Translations under genes and position numbers: made by a program
Notes under the pieces: generated by a model
What the model saw: the letters and a program-made list of their open reading frames with translations, nothing else
Database searches by the model: none
What the model was told of the DNA's origin: nothing
DNA from: Helicobacter kayseriensis
GTDB lineage: Bacteria; Campylobacterota; Campylobacteria; Campylobacterales; Helicobacteraceae
NCBI RefSeq assembly: GCF_021300655.1
Contig: NZ_JAJTNB010000003.1
Coordinates: 1-64,000 of the forward strand
Direction: 5' to 3'
DNA: 64,000 bases
Shown here: in pieces, positions 35,737-47,873 of the stretch
Layout: every line of letters begins with the position of its first letter
How positions within the stretch are numbered: position 1 is the first letter of the stretch

Positions 35737-35754
35737 AACCATATAAATATTATT

Positions 35755-36072
35755 TTATGAATTAATTTTTGCTCCTACAATACAGTTTGAAAGAATATGA
35801 GGTTTTTTGATTGAGAGAGAGATTTTTTTGAGTTGAGAAAATTTTTGTTTGAGCTTGTGAGATAAATCTTGCAAAGCTTCTTCTAAAAGTCCATATTGAT
35901 TTTGTTCCAACTCAAAAGAAAAAAGTTCCACAATCTCAACATAATTTAAATATTCTCCTTGATAGTCATATTCTAATTCTGCATCAATGATGATCTTTTG
36001 TGCCTTTTCTCGCTCAATAGGTAAGATTCCAATGATAATTTCTAATTCCAATTGCTCTATAAGCAAAATCAT
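35755..36072 (-). CDS. folB: Dihydroneopterin aldolase
   Basis: Folate pathway enzyme; 105 residues from the ATG that overlaps the plsY stop by 1 nt. The fold pattern is short but typical: GILPIEREKAQKIIIDAELEYD near the N-terminus, then YVEIVELF and LEEALQDLSHKL, with ISLSIKKP near the C-terminus. Sequence is divergent, as usual in Helicobacter FolB. Confidence 0.75.
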   Translation of the reverse strand: MILLIEQLELEIIIGILPIEREKAQKIIIDAELEYDYQGEYLNYVEIVELFSFELEQNQYGLLEEALQDLSHKLKQKFSQLKKISLSIKKPHILSNCIVGAKINS

Positions 36073-36728
36073 CAAAAAATCTTTTGTTCTTGTTTTTTGA
36101 AGAGTCTAATAATGTTTGGAATATGTGTATAAAGGATCAAAATTCCAATCAAAATCACAGGAGCATGAGAGTGAATCTGAGAAAGAATATTAATACTTTG
36201 AGGTAATGGCAAGATATAAGGAATAATAAAGGTCAAAATAAGCCCGCTTAATACTCCTGAGAGAGAAGAGAGAGAAGAGATTTTGAACACCTTCCCTACA
36301 ATAAACCACACTAAAAGTCCTAAACTCCCCTCAATTGGAATCAATAAAAACACAGAACCTATTGCTGTAGCGACTCCTTTTCCTCCAGTAAAATTTAAAT
36401 ATGGACTATAACAATGACCAATCACAGATAAAACTGCAATCATCCATTGCGTGTCATAACTCAAACCAAAAAACTTAGCCAAAGCCACAACAATAAGACC
36501 TTTCAATGCATCTAAGAAAATAGTTAAAATTGAAAAAGTTTTTGCTTTTTGAGGATTGATTTCTTTGATTGCTCGATAAACATTAGTTGCACCAATACTT
36601 CCTGATCCAACTTCTCTAAGATTGATTCTAAAGAAAACTTTGCAAAAAATAAGACCAAAAGGAATCCCTCCACATAAATAAGCCAAAAGGTAAAAAATAA
36701 CATTGATATTGCTCAAAATTTCAAACAT
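36072..36728 (-). CDS. plsY: Acyl-phosphate glycerol-3-phosphate acyltransferase
   Basis: Membrane acyltransferase of phospholipid synthesis. 218 residues. Motif 1 GSGSIGATNVYR, motif 2 GHCYSPYLNFTGGKGVAT, both active-site loops, are intact; five hydrophobic segments. Confidence 0.93.
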   Translation of the reverse strand: MFEILSNINVIFYLLAYLCGGIPFGLIFCKVFFRINLREVGSGSIGATNVYRAIKEINPQKAKTFSILTIFLDALKGLIVVALAKFFGLSYDTQWMIAVLSVIGHCYSPYLNFTGGKGVATAIGSVFLLIPIEGSLGLLVWFIVGKVFKISSLSSLSGVLSGLILTFIIPYILPLPQSINILSQIHSHAPVILIGILILYTHIPNIIRLFKKQEQKIF

Positions 36729-36737
36729 TTTTTCTCC

Positions 36738-36932
36738 TCAATCTTTTTTGCTTAAAGCCCAAGCTAGAGATAAAATCCAAAAGATAAAAAACCAACCTAA
36801 AAATAAATTTACTATCAAAATTCCATAGCGACTACTATGACTTCGAATAAAAGCAATCACACAAGGGATAAAATAAAAAATCCCAAAAATCCAAGCTAAT
36901 GGCAAAGAATAAAATGTATAAAAATATTCCAT
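36738..36932 (-). CDS. Small membrane protein, superinfection-immunity-like
   Basis: 64 residues, two membrane helices separated by a basic loop (FIRSHSSRYGILIVN). The central ILIVNLFLGWFFIFWILSLAWALS follows the family called superinfection immunity protein, first noted on phage T4 Imm-like genes and now widespread in bacterial chromosomes. Located between gyrB and plsY; no phage genes are near. Role here unknown. Confidence 0.6.
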   Translation of the reverse strand: MEYFYTFYSLPLAWIFGIFYFIPCVIAFIRSHSSRYGILIVNLFLGWFFIFWILSLAWALSKKD

Positions 36933-39275
<2,343 letters not shown>

Positions 39276-40346
39276 TTATAAAACAATTGGCATAATGATG
39301 GTTGAAAAATTTTCACTTTTGACCATAAAAGGATTATTTGATTCATTTAAACAAAGTGTAAAAGTTTCATCATGCACTTGAGCTAGAAAATCAAGTAAAT
39401 TTTTAGAATTGATTCCAATGCTAAATTCATTTTCAAAATTTGTTTGTATTTCACATTGTGTACTTCCTTGAGAATTTTCACTACTCATACTTTCAAAAAG
39501 GATTTCATTGGCTTTAAAGGTCATTTTTATTTCTTGAGAGACAGAATTAATAATGCGAATTGCACTTACAAAGTCATTTTTAGGAAGCTCTAAAATATGA
39601 GTAAATGATTTTGGAATAATACGCTCATAATCAGGGAATCGTCCATTTGTAAGTTTGGTTGAAAATGTATAAATTCCTGTTTGGATAATGAGTTGATTTT
39701 CATTATGATAAATTTCAAAATCATCAGCACAAAGTTTTTGAATTTCATTTAGTGCTTTTTTAGGAATGATGATTGAGAGAGTATTAATTGATTGTGTTTC
39801 ATATTTCATCAATGCTAGTCTTCTTGTATCAGTTGCAACAAAATTAATCATATATTCTTTGATATCAAGTAAAGCTCCATTGAGTTCGATTTTTGGATTA
39901 TTTGTGCCAACAGCAGGATTGATTTTTTTAATTGCTTCAATGAATTGATGAGATGGAATCTGAATTTTTGTATCTGTGTTATAAACTGGAAAATTTGGAA
40001 ATTCATCAGAATTAAACATAGGAAGTTTAAATTGGCTTTTTCCTTGTTTGATTGTGAGATTTTCATGATCTGCAATAAGAAAGATTTCTTTATCATCTTT
40101 TAAGCGTTTAATAATTTCTAAAATTTGTTTTCCACTAACTGTTCCTTGTCCTTCTTCTTCAATCTTGAAAATATCAATATGAGCTTGAATCCCGATTTCA
40201 TAATCAGTTGCTCTTAAGAGAAGTTTATTATCAATAGTTTTAAAAAAGATATGAGATGTGATTTGAGAAAAATCTCTTTTATCTAAAAAAGATTGAAAAT
40301 TGTTTAAGACTATTTCAAGAGTGTTTTTAAAGATTGAGATTTTCAT
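39276..40346 (-). CDS. dnaN: DNA polymerase III beta (sliding clamp)
   Basis: 356 residues from the ATG with AAGGAG upstream; an upstream ATG in the same frame lacks a site. Three clamp domains; the C-terminal region ends with the typical TIIMPIVL. Downstream of dnaA with a 181-bp gap that holds DnaA boxes. Confidence 0.94.
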   Translation of the reverse strand: MKISIFKNTLEIVLNNFQSFLDKRDFSQITSHIFFKTIDNKLLLRATDYEIGIQAHIDIFKIEEEGQGTVSGKQILEIIKRLKDDKEIFLIADHENLTIKQGKSQFKLPMFNSDEFPNFPVYNTDTKIQIPSHQFIEAIKKINPAVGTNNPKIELNGALLDIKEYMINFVATDTRRLALMKYETQSINTLSIIIPKKALNEIQKLCADDFEIYHNENQLIIQTGIYTFSTKLTNGRFPDYERIIPKSFTHILELPKNDFVSAIRIINSVSQEIKMTFKANEILFESMSSENSQGSTQCEIQTNFENEFSIGINSKNLLDFLAQVHDETFTLCLNESNNPFMVKSENFSTIIMPIVL

Positions 40347-40401
40347 TTGGCTTCTCCTTATGTATTTTAAATATTTTTTTAGTAGTAAATAGTAGTGCAA
40401 A

Positions 40402-40520
40402 GTGAAAAGTTGAAAAACTTTGTATTTTCCCTATTTTATGCACTTTTTAGATGTGAAAAGAAAGATTTTATTTTTCACATTTATTCACTTAAATATTTTA
40501 TTATAAATCCATCATTTTAT
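40402..40520. other. oriC: Probable oriC part 2 (DnaA boxes between dnaA and dnaN)
   Basis: Four sites with the TTCAC/GTGAA core that defines DnaA boxes in Campylobacterota: GTGAA at 40402 and 40453, TTCAC at 40474 and 40484. An AT-rich stretch follows at 40489-40520 and could serve as unwinding element. The gap has no gene. Confidence 0.65.
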
Positions 40521-40527
40521 CTTAGAA

Positions 40528-41856
40528 TCAAAGATCTTTCTTAGTTTGCTCTTCTTGAATTTTTGTTTTGATTTCATCAATAATTGCTTTTGTGTGAAGA
40601 TTTTCTTCAGTTTCTTCTTGCATTTTTTTATAGGCTTTTGAAATAGCACTATGATCTTTCATATTGAGTTCTTTTGCTAAGACGGGCATTGAGTTTGGCG
40701 TCAATGATCGTGCAAGATAAATTACAAAACGTCTAGCTTCAGCAACTTTTTTGGTGCGACTTTTACTTTTAATTTCTGAGGGTTTGATATTGAGAGCTTT
40801 TGAAACCATTTTGATGATGTTTTCGAGTGTAATATTTTCGTTGTTTTCTTCTAATGATTCTTTGATTGCATTTTTTGCCATTTTGAGGGTGATATCTTGT
40901 CCCATAATAGAAGCTTGAACATTAAGTTTGATAAGAATTCCTTCGATTTGACGAATATTATCATTGATATGTGAAGCTAAAAAATGTATCGTTTCTTCAT
41001 CGATATGGATTCCATTGATTTGACATTTTTGCTGAATGATGGCAATTTTTGTTTCAAATTCTGGAGGAATAATATCTGCACAAAATCCCCATTCAAAGCG
41101 ACTTTTAAGTCTTTCTTCAAGTCCAAGGATTTTTTTGGGAGCTTTATCACTTGTCATCACAATTTGTTTAAAACTGTTATGTAACTCATTGAAAGTGTGA
41201 AAAAATTCTTCTTGAATCTTTTCTTTTCCACCAAAAAATTGCACATCATCAATCAATAAATAATCACAATTTCTATATTTTTCACGGAATCGATCCATCG
41301 TATTGTTATTGATTCTGACCATATAATCATTTAAAAATTGCTCTGCAGTGACATAAATAACATTTTTGCCTTTATTTGCAACTTCATTTCCAATGGCATT
41401 GAGAAGATGAGTTTTGCCCAAACCTGTTCCCCCATACAAAAGCACAGGATTATATTTTTTGGCTTGGGTTTGAGCGATGATTTTAGATACTTCAAAAGCA
41501 AGTTTATTGCTATCTCCTACAACAAAAGAAGAAAAAGTATAAGAGGGATTAAGAAAGGTTTTTGTAATAGTTTTTTTTTGGATTTGTTGAAGTGTTGAAG
41601 TTTTCACATCTTCTTTTTTAGATTCAACGATTATTTTGATTTCTGGTTTAGTTTGAAGATGTTCTTCAAAAAGAAAAGCAATCTCTTGAGAATACTTATT
41701 ATTAATCCAATTTGCTAAAAAGATATTTGGAGCACTGAAAACTTTAAGATCCGATTTTGAGGCATTTTCATCAAATTTGAGTTTAGAAATATAATGTTCA
41801 TATTCTTCAAGACTTATCTTGTCTTTAAGTTTTTTTAATATATCATTTCCTATCAT
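40528..41856 (-). CDS. dnaA: Chromosomal replication initiator DnaA
   Basis: 442 residues. Domain I binds partners; AAA+ domain: Walker A GGTGLGKTH around 142, Walker B LLIDDVQF, sensor and LKSRFEWG box. DNA-binding domain IV has SRTKKVAEARRFVIYLAR and MKDHSAISKAYKKM in place of the usual GRDHTTV signature, as in Helicobacter. Flanked on both sides by DnaA boxes. Confidence 0.96.
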   Translation of the reverse strand: MIGNDILKKLKDKISLEEYEHYISKLKFDENASKSDLKVFSAPNIFLANWINNKYSQEIAFLFEEHLQTKPEIKIIVESKKEDVKTSTLQQIQKKTITKTFLNPSYTFSSFVVGDSNKLAFEVSKIIAQTQAKKYNPVLLYGGTGLGKTHLLNAIGNEVANKGKNVIYVTAEQFLNDYMVRINNNTMDRFREKYRNCDYLLIDDVQFFGGKEKIQEEFFHTFNELHNSFKQIVMTSDKAPKKILGLEERLKSRFEWGFCADIIPPEFETKIAIIQQKCQINGIHIDEETIHFLASHINDNIRQIEGILIKLNVQASIMGQDITLKMAKNAIKESLEENNENITLENIIKMVSKALNIKPSEIKSKSRTKKVAEARRFVIYLARSLTPNSMPVLAKELNMKDHSAISKAYKKMQEETEENLHTKAIIDEIKTKIQEEQTKKDL

Positions 41857-41878
41857 TTTATTGCTCCATTTTTAAGTT

Positions 41879-41903
41879 TTCACAATGTGAAAAAAGTTGT
41901 GAA
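41879..41903. other. oriC: Probable oriC part 1 (DnaA boxes upstream of dnaA)
   Basis: Three boxes: TTCAC at 41879, GTGAA at 41887 and 41899; the first two form the perfect palindrome TTTTCACA-A-TGTGAAAA. They lie in the 95-bp gap between divergent dnaA and ruvC, so they may also control dnaA transcription. Confidence 0.65.
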
Positions 41904-41951
41904 ATTGTTGGAAAAAATATTAACAAAAAGCATAGTAGGAATAGAAATTAA

Positions 41952-42437
41952 GTGAATATTTTAGGCATTGATCCTGGAAGTCGGAATTGTGGATATGCGA
42001 TTTTAAATTTTGAGAATCAAAAAATGAAACTTCTTGAAGCAGGATTTATAAAAATCAAAGAACGAGAATTACAAGCTCAAATTTTAGAATTTGTAGAAGG
42101 TATTGATTTGGTACTCAAACACCAAAAAATTGATCAAGTTGCAATTGAAAGTATTTTTTATGCATATAACCCTCAAACTGTGATTAAATTGGCTCAGTTT
42201 CGTGGGGCATTGAGTTTAAAAATTTTGCAAGAGATTGGGAATTTTTATGAATATACTCCATTGCAAGTTAAAAAGGCTCTTACAGGAAAAGCCAAAGCCG
42301 ATAAGATACAGGTAGCTTTTATGGTAAAAAAACTTTTAGGAATCACAAAAGAGATTAAACCTTTGGATATTACTGATGCAATTGCTGTGGGAATCACTCA
42401 TATTCAAAGATTAAAATTTCAAGGAGGTAACAAATGA
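41952..42437 (+). CDS. ruvC: Crossover junction endodeoxyribonuclease RuvC
   Basis: Resolves Holliday junctions. 161 residues from a GTG start. Catalytic acids are in the expected places: Asp7 in [13 protein letters not shown], Glu in AIESIFY, and the DITDAIAVG end. Divergent from dnaA; overlaps thyX as ATGA. Confidence 0.94.
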   Translation: MNILGIDPGSRNCGYAILNFENQKMKLLEAGFIKIKERELQAQILEFVEGIDLVLKHQKIDQVAIESIFYAYNPQTVIKLAQFRGALSLKILQEIGNFYEYTPLQVKKALTGKAKADKIQVAFMVKKLLGITKEIKPLDITDAIAVGITHIQRLKFQGGNK

Positions 42438-43072
42438 GGATTTCATTACTTTTTCATACACCACTTTCAATTTGTGTGCAAGCTGGACGCACTTGTTGGC
42501 AATCTCAAGAAAGAGGAGGATGCTATACAATTCCTACAGATGAGATTATTCAAGCAGATAAAGATTTTCTTGATCGCATTTTAAATAAACATAAGCATGG
42601 ATCTGTAGCCGAACATCTTACATATAACTTTGCAATTGAGGGAATCTCTAGGGCGTGTTTGCAAGAACTCGCACGCCATCGTCATGCTTCTCTTTCTGTC
42701 AAATCCTCCCGCTATACACTTAAAGAACTTAAAAGTGAAGAAGATGTTGTAAAAAATGCTTCTAAATATTTAGTTATGAGTGGGAATCAACAAGTAGATG
42801 AATTTTCTATTCAAGCACTTAAAAATCTCCAAACTCTTCTTCTTGAGGGAATCTCAAATGATCTAGCTAAATATGCAATGCCTGAGTCTTACAAAACTTC
42901 TCTAGCTTGGAGTGTGAATGCAAGAGCGTTGCAAAACTTCCTTATTCTAAGAAGTTCAAAAGCAGCATTATGGGAAATCAGAGAACTTGCTTTTGCTTTG
43001 TTTGAGGCATTGCCAAAAGAGCATCGATTCTTATTTGAAGGAGTAATGAATAATGAAGGTGAAGAAAAATAA
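42434..43072 (+). CDS. thyX: FAD-dependent thymidylate synthase
   Basis: Makes dTMP with FAD, in place of ThyA. 212 residues, with the ThyX motif [14 protein letters not shown] (RHRxxSxxxxSxRY) in the middle. Coupled to ruvC. A new, accessory group of genes starts 2 bp later. Confidence 0.95.
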   Translation: MRISLLFHTPLSICVQAGRTCWQSQERGGCYTIPTDEIIQADKDFLDRILNKHKHGSVAEHLTYNFAIEGISRACLQELARHRHASLSVKSSRYTLKELKSEEDVVKNASKYLVMSGNQQVDEFSIQALKNLQTLLLEGISNDLAKYAMPESYKTSLAWSVNARALQNFLILRSSKAALWEIRELAFALFEALPKEHRFLFEGVMNNEGEEK

Positions 43073-43074
43073 GA

Positions 43075-44070
43075 ATGGATAATATTCTTATTTATCACAC
43101 TCAAGATGGCAAGGTCAAAGTTGAGCTTTATGAATTTGGACAAAGTGTCTGGCTTACACAAGAGTTGATCGCCAAACTTTTTGACACCTCTAAACAAAAT
43201 GTCTCTTTACATATTCAAAATATCTTTGAAGACGCGGAATTAAGGGAAGATTTAGTTGTCAAAGAAAACTTGACAACTGCCAAAGATGGAAAGCAATACA
43301 AAGTTAAGTTTTATTCTTTGGAAATGATTTTAGCGATTGGGTTTCGCGTTAGAAGTAAAAGAGGTTTGCAATTTCGCAAATGGGCAAATGAAAATCTCCA
43401 AACCTATCTCCAAAAGGGTTTTTTGATCGATACAGAGAGGTTAAAAAATCCCAATGGACGCACAGATTATTTTGATGAACTTTTGGAGCGTATTCGTGAG
43501 ATTCGTGCTTCAGAAATGCGGTTTTATCAAAAAGTGCGTGATCTTTTTGCATTAAGTAGTGATTATGATTCAAATGATAAAGCGACACAAATGTTTTTTG
43601 CACAAATTCAAAATAAGCTTCTTTATGCAATTACAGAAAAAACAGCAAGTGAATTGATTTGTGAGCGAGCGGATCATTCTAAACCGAATATGGGATTAAG
43701 TGCATGGAAAGGAAGTGTAGTGCGAAAGGGGGACATTATCATCGCCAAAAACTATCTCAATGCCGATGAACTTGATCGTCTTAATCGCTTAGTCAATGTT
43801 TTCTTAGAATCTGCAGAGCTTAGAGTAAAAGAAGAAAAAGATCTGACACTTTCTTTTTGGAAAAAGAATGTAGATAGGCTTTTGGAATTTCAGGGCAAAA
43901 AGGTTTTGGAGGGGAATGGAAATATAAGCAAAGAAGAGATGGAAAAACTTGTTTATGAAGAATATGAGATTTTTGATGCTCTTAGAAAAGAAGAAGCCAA
44001 ACTCTTGGCTCAAAAAAAAGATGAAAAAGAATTAGAAGATTTGGCAAAGGAATTAGCAAAAAATATTTGA
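43075..44070 (+). CDS. RhuM-family protein
   Basis: 331 residues. It matches the virulence RhuM family: N-terminal VWLTQELIAKLFDTSKQNVSLHIQNI, a helix-turn-helix, then YSLEMILAIGFRVRSKRG, and a Fic-like or coiled C-terminal half rich in Lys and Glu. The family name comes from a Salmonella pathogenicity-island gene; these proteins are frequently beside restriction-modification genes, where function is unknown. It is followed 17 bp later by a type IIG-like gene. Confidence 0.8.
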   Translation: MDNILIYHTQDGKVKVELYEFGQSVWLTQELIAKLFDTSKQNVSLHIQNIFEDAELREDLVVKENLTTAKDGKQYKVKFYSLEMILAIGFRVRSKRGLQFRKWANENLQTYLQKGFLIDTERLKNPNGRTDYFDELLERIREIRASEMRFYQKVRDLFALSSDYDSNDKATQMFFAQIQNKLLYAITEKTASELICERADHSKPNMGLSAWKGSVVRKGDIIIAKNYLNADELDRLNRLVNVFLESAELRVKEEKDLTLSFWKKNVDRLLEFQGKKVLEGNGNISKEEMEKLVYEEYEIFDALRKEEAKLLAQKKDEKELEDLAKELAKNI

Positions 44071-44087
44071 TCTAACATGGAGAATAG

Positions 44088-46552
44088 ATGAATCAGTTTT
44101 TAAACCTCACAGAAGAAAAACTCAAAAGCAAGATAAAAGATTTGTATTTTCAAGACTTTAATTATTTTGGAGATAAGATCGACTTCACTATTACACAAAA
44201 TCTTGGGATCTTGGGTGAAATCAATCTCTTATGGGCGGAAGCCAAAAATGGTAAAGATTCTTGTGTCTATGAGTCCTTTATCCAGCTCATTCTCACTATC
44301 GGAAAATATCGCTACAATACTCAGCAAACTCCAAAATTCCTAGGAGCATTTGATACAGAGAAGTTTGCTTTTCTTCCCTTTGCGTGTATTCAAGAAATCT
44401 TTTATCAAAACGACATCAATTGGAGCGTAACCCCAAGTGATCACAAAACCCCTCAATTCCTCTCTCTCCTCACTCAACTCAAACCCATCTTAGAAAAAGA
44501 AATGATTCTATTTTTCTATGAAAACCAAAGCAAAGAACTCTCAAGTTTTATCTCTCAAAATCTCACTACAGATGAAATCAACAAATATGAAATAGACAAA
44601 AACAACTTTGTCAGCGTGTATTTCAAATGGGTAGAGGTGGTCAAAGATAGCATTAGCATTGATTGGGAGAGAGCCAAGGAAGTGGGAATTTTGGATGCTG
44701 ATTTTTATCTAGCTGATTTGCTCTCCAAAGAAAACTCCACAATCACAGACAAGCTCTATGCCATTCTTAAAGGCTCGCATTATGAGTTCAACAAAAAACT
44801 CACACTCCTTGGCACACAAACCAATGAAATCGCAAATTTCAAAGATCAACAAAAAGCTCATCAAATTTTTTGGAGTGTGTATAAACGCCCTCCAAGAGAG
44901 GAGTTTTGGGAATACATCATCGCAAGAAGGGATCTGCTAGTCGCTCAAGATGTCAGGGAGCGAAAAGGAGCGTTTTTTACTCCCAAAATTTGGGTGCAAA
45001 AATCTCAAGAATACTTGGCCAAAGCACTAGGAGAGGATTGGCAAGAGGAGTATTATATATGGGATTGTGCAGGAGGGACGGGCAATCTCCTCTCAGGGCT
45101 TTCTAATCCTAGAAATGTCTTCTGCTCCACGCTCGATCAAGCCGATGTCGATGTCATCAAAGAGAGAATCAAAAATGGAGCAAACCTCTTTGAAAATCAC
45201 ATTTTTCAGTTTGATTTTCTCAATGATGAGTTTTTTGATACCCCAAGCTCTTCGGGGGGGGGGGGGCATTGTAGCTTCAAAGCTTCCTAAAGCTTTGCAA
45301 GAAATACTAAAAGATAAGAAAAAGAGGCAAAAGCTTGTGATTTATATCAATCCCCCTTATGCTGAGGCAGGCAACTCATCAACAGAAAAGAAAACGGGCA
45401 ATCATAAAGCTTTGGTTGCTAAAGGGAATAAAACTAGTGAAAGATATAACGAAGTATTAGGCAGAGCAAATAATGAGCTTTTTACACAATTTTTTATAAG
45501 AATCTATACTGAAATGAGTGGTTGTATATTGGGAGCCTTTTCAACATTAAAATATGTAAATTCTCAAAACTTCATCAAATTCCGAGAAACTTTCAAAGCC
45601 CAATTTTTAGGAGGCTTTATCACTCCAGCAGATACTTTTGACAATGTCAAAGGAAAATTCCCTATAGGTTTTTTGATGTGGGATACTTGCAAAAAACAAA
45701 AATTTGAATCAATTGAAGTCAAAGTATTTGATCGAGAAAATCGTTTTTTTGGGAAATAAGAAGTTCTACAATATCAAAGATAAAACTATCAATCATTGGT
45801 TGAGGAGCTTTCAATCCAAGAGTGAAAATATTGTTGCCTATTTAATGGCAGATGCTCCAGATTTTCAGCAGAATAATCATATTGCCATTATTGATATCAA
45901 AGGAAATGCGCATATTATTTATCAATCGATTGTTTCAAAAAATTTAATTCAAGCAGCTATATATCTTGCTGTTCGCCACGCAATAGAAGCAACTTGGATC
46001 AATGACAGAGATCAATTTTATGCTCCAAATTTATTATGGGAAGAGGACAAGGAATTTCAAAGTGATTGTTTGGCTTTCACTCTTTTTCACGGACAAAACA
46101 AAATCTCAAGTCAAAATGGGACAAACCACTTTATTCCCTTTACAGAATCTGAAGTAGGGGCAAAAAGTGCATTTGAAAGCGATTTTATGACTCGTTTTAT
46201 GCGTGGCAAAGTCAAGCTAGACACTAGCTCGGATTCTCTTTTTGGAAGTGAGGGAATGAGCGAGAAGCTAGAGTTTAGCCCTGAAGCTAAGGCAGTGTTT
46301 GAAGCAGGGAGAGAGGTTTTTGCCTACTATCACGCCCAAGACTTCAGCACCAAGCCCTATAATGTCAATGCCTCACTTTATGACATCAAAGAGTTTTTTC
46401 AAGGAAGGAATGCAAAAGGAGTGATGAATCCCCCAAACAAAGCAGAAGATTCTCACTACAAAGTCCTCATCGCCACTCTCACAGAATCTCTTAACACCCT
46501 AGCTAAAAAATTAGAGCCAAAGATTTATGAGTATGGATTTTTGAGGGAGTAG
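44088..46552 (+). pseudogene. Type IIG-like restriction-modification gene, frameshifted at G13 and T7
   Basis: One gene of about 820 codons in three frames: 44088-45290 (400 codons), about 45268-45759, and about 45752-46552. Part 1 has a possible PD-(D/E)xK nuclease (Asp32, Glu51-Ala-Lys53), then RKGAFFTP and SAM-binding motif I DCAGGTGNLL near 326. Part 2 has catalytic INPPY. Part 3 looks like the target-recognition region. Breaks are at G13 (45254-45266) and T7 (45744-45750). G12 or G15 would join parts 1 and 2; T6 (or T9) would join 2 and 3. As sequenced it is off. It may be phase-variable, with the second break an extra switch, an inactivating mutation, or a sequencing error. Confidence 0.8.
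45254..45266. repeat. G13 tract inside the type IIG-like gene
   Basis: Thirteen G, read as Ser-Gly-Gly-Gly-Gly in one frame and Arg-Gly-Gly-Gly-Gly in the next. Loss of one G, or gain of two, restores the downstream frame that leads to the methyltransferase NPPY motif. Confidence 0.85.
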
Positions 46553-46556
46553 AAAA

Positions 46557-47783
46557 ATGAGTGATATTTTTAAAAACGATAAATTAGGGAGAGAACCTGC
46601 AATTTGTTCTCTAACCTCGCTAATAGAGAGTGATTTTGAACTCAATGTTTTGGCAGTCAATGCTTCGTGGGGTATGGGAAAAACTACTTTTATAGAAATG
46701 TGGCACAAGTATCTTGTGAGCAAAGGGATTCCAAGTTTATATTTTAGTGCGTGGGAAGATGATTGCTCTAGTGAGCCTTTGATTGCGATTTTGGGGGAGA
46801 TTCAGGGCTATATCAAGAAAAATGAGGATATTGAGAAAACAGTTGAAAAAGGGTTGGAAAAAGTAGTTAAAAAGATAGCCAAAATTGGAGTCAAGGGAAG
46901 TTGGGAATTGGCAAAAGGCTATATGCAACAAAAATTTGGTACAGGATATGAGGAAGTTATAAAAATTGCTTGCGATGAGTTTGAAAAAAGCGTAAAAAAT
47001 TATCCCAAAGAAAAATCACTTCTTGAAAAAATCAAGGAAGATATAAAGAAAGTTTTTCAAGATATTACAGATAAAAAATTTGTAATTTTTATTGATGAGC
47101 TTGATCGTTGTCGCCCCTTGTATGCAATCGAGCTTTTGGAGAGAGTGAAACACCTTTTTGGCACAAGCGGCGTGGTGTTTGTCCTCTCTATTGACAAAGA
47201 ACAGCTTGGGGAATCGATCAAATCTCAATATGGCAACATTGATACAAATCAATATCTCAAGCGATTTTTTGATTTGGAATATCATCTAAGCATAGATCAC
47301 CAAAGTAAATATCAGCAATTTCTTTACGAAAGCATAAAAAGGGACATTCCCTACAACTTGCGTACAGATGAAATAAACTTGGCTCTAATTGAAATTATAA
47401 GCAACTACAAAAATCTCACTTTGCGTGAATTGAAACAATTTTTTGATCAAATCAGGATTGTGATCCCACTAAATAGGGATATATATAATGGAGCTTTTGC
47501 AATGCAAGTTCTTATCGTTCTTGTTTTAACTGAAGTTGAAAAACTAAACAAGAGTGAGTATGAGAAAATTTCGTATGACTTAACAAATAAATATAGAGAG
47601 TATTCTCAAAATAAAAACTCAAAAATACTTGAAATTTTGGATAAACAATTTGATTTAATTTTTAGACAAGTTGATCTAGTAAGAAATAATTCTAATAATT
47701 ACTTAGAAAATGAAGAAGGTTATTTTGAAGTTGTTTCTAAAATTTATCAGGGAGTGCGATTTTTGGAAAATTTTGCAAAATAA
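46557..47783 (+). CDS. KAP-family P-loop NTPase
   Basis: 408 residues. Walker A ASWGMGKTT at 36-44 and Walker B KFVIFIDELDR at 175-184; the insertion between them and the SIDKEQL sensor region match KAP NTPases, of which several members act in phage defence. No transmembrane insert is obvious, so it looks soluble. It begins 4 bp after the type IIG-like gene, with RhuM upstream, so all three probably form one operon. Confidence 0.82.
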   Translation: MSDIFKNDKLGREPAICSLTSLIESDFELNVLAVNASWGMGKTTFIEMWHKYLVSKGIPSLYFSAWEDDCSSEPLIAILGEIQGYIKKNEDIEKTVEKGLEKVVKKIAKIGVKGSWELAKGYMQQKFGTGYEEVIKIACDEFEKSVKNYPKEKSLLEKIKEDIKKVFQDITDKKFVIFIDELDRCRPLYAIELLERVKHLFGTSGVVFVLSIDKEQLGESIKSQYGNIDTNQYLKRFFDLEYHLSIDHQSKYQQFLYESIKRDIPYNLRTDEINLALIEIISNYKNLTLRELKQFFDQIRIVIPLNRDIYNGAFAMQVLIVLVLTEVEKLNKSEYEKISYDLTNKYREYSQNKNSKILEILDKQFDLIFRQVDLVRNNSNNYLENEEGYFEVVSKIYQGVRFLENFAK

Positions 47784-47873
47784 AAAGGGTTATTGAACTA
47801 GCTGTAACTCCATTAAACCAAACTCTCACTTTTAGTCCAGATGACAAGGGTTATGATTCAAAACCATACACAC

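Noticed and set aside
41560-41585. Long A/T run inside dnaA as a phase-variable tract
   Set aside because: dnaA is essential and the frame is open through it; A-runs of this size are common in Lys-rich AT-rich genes.
45744-45760. T7-GGG as a programmed ribosomal frameshift site
   Set aside because: Joining the second and third parts needs a +1 shift, whereas a T-run heptamer favours -1. A one-base length change explains it better.
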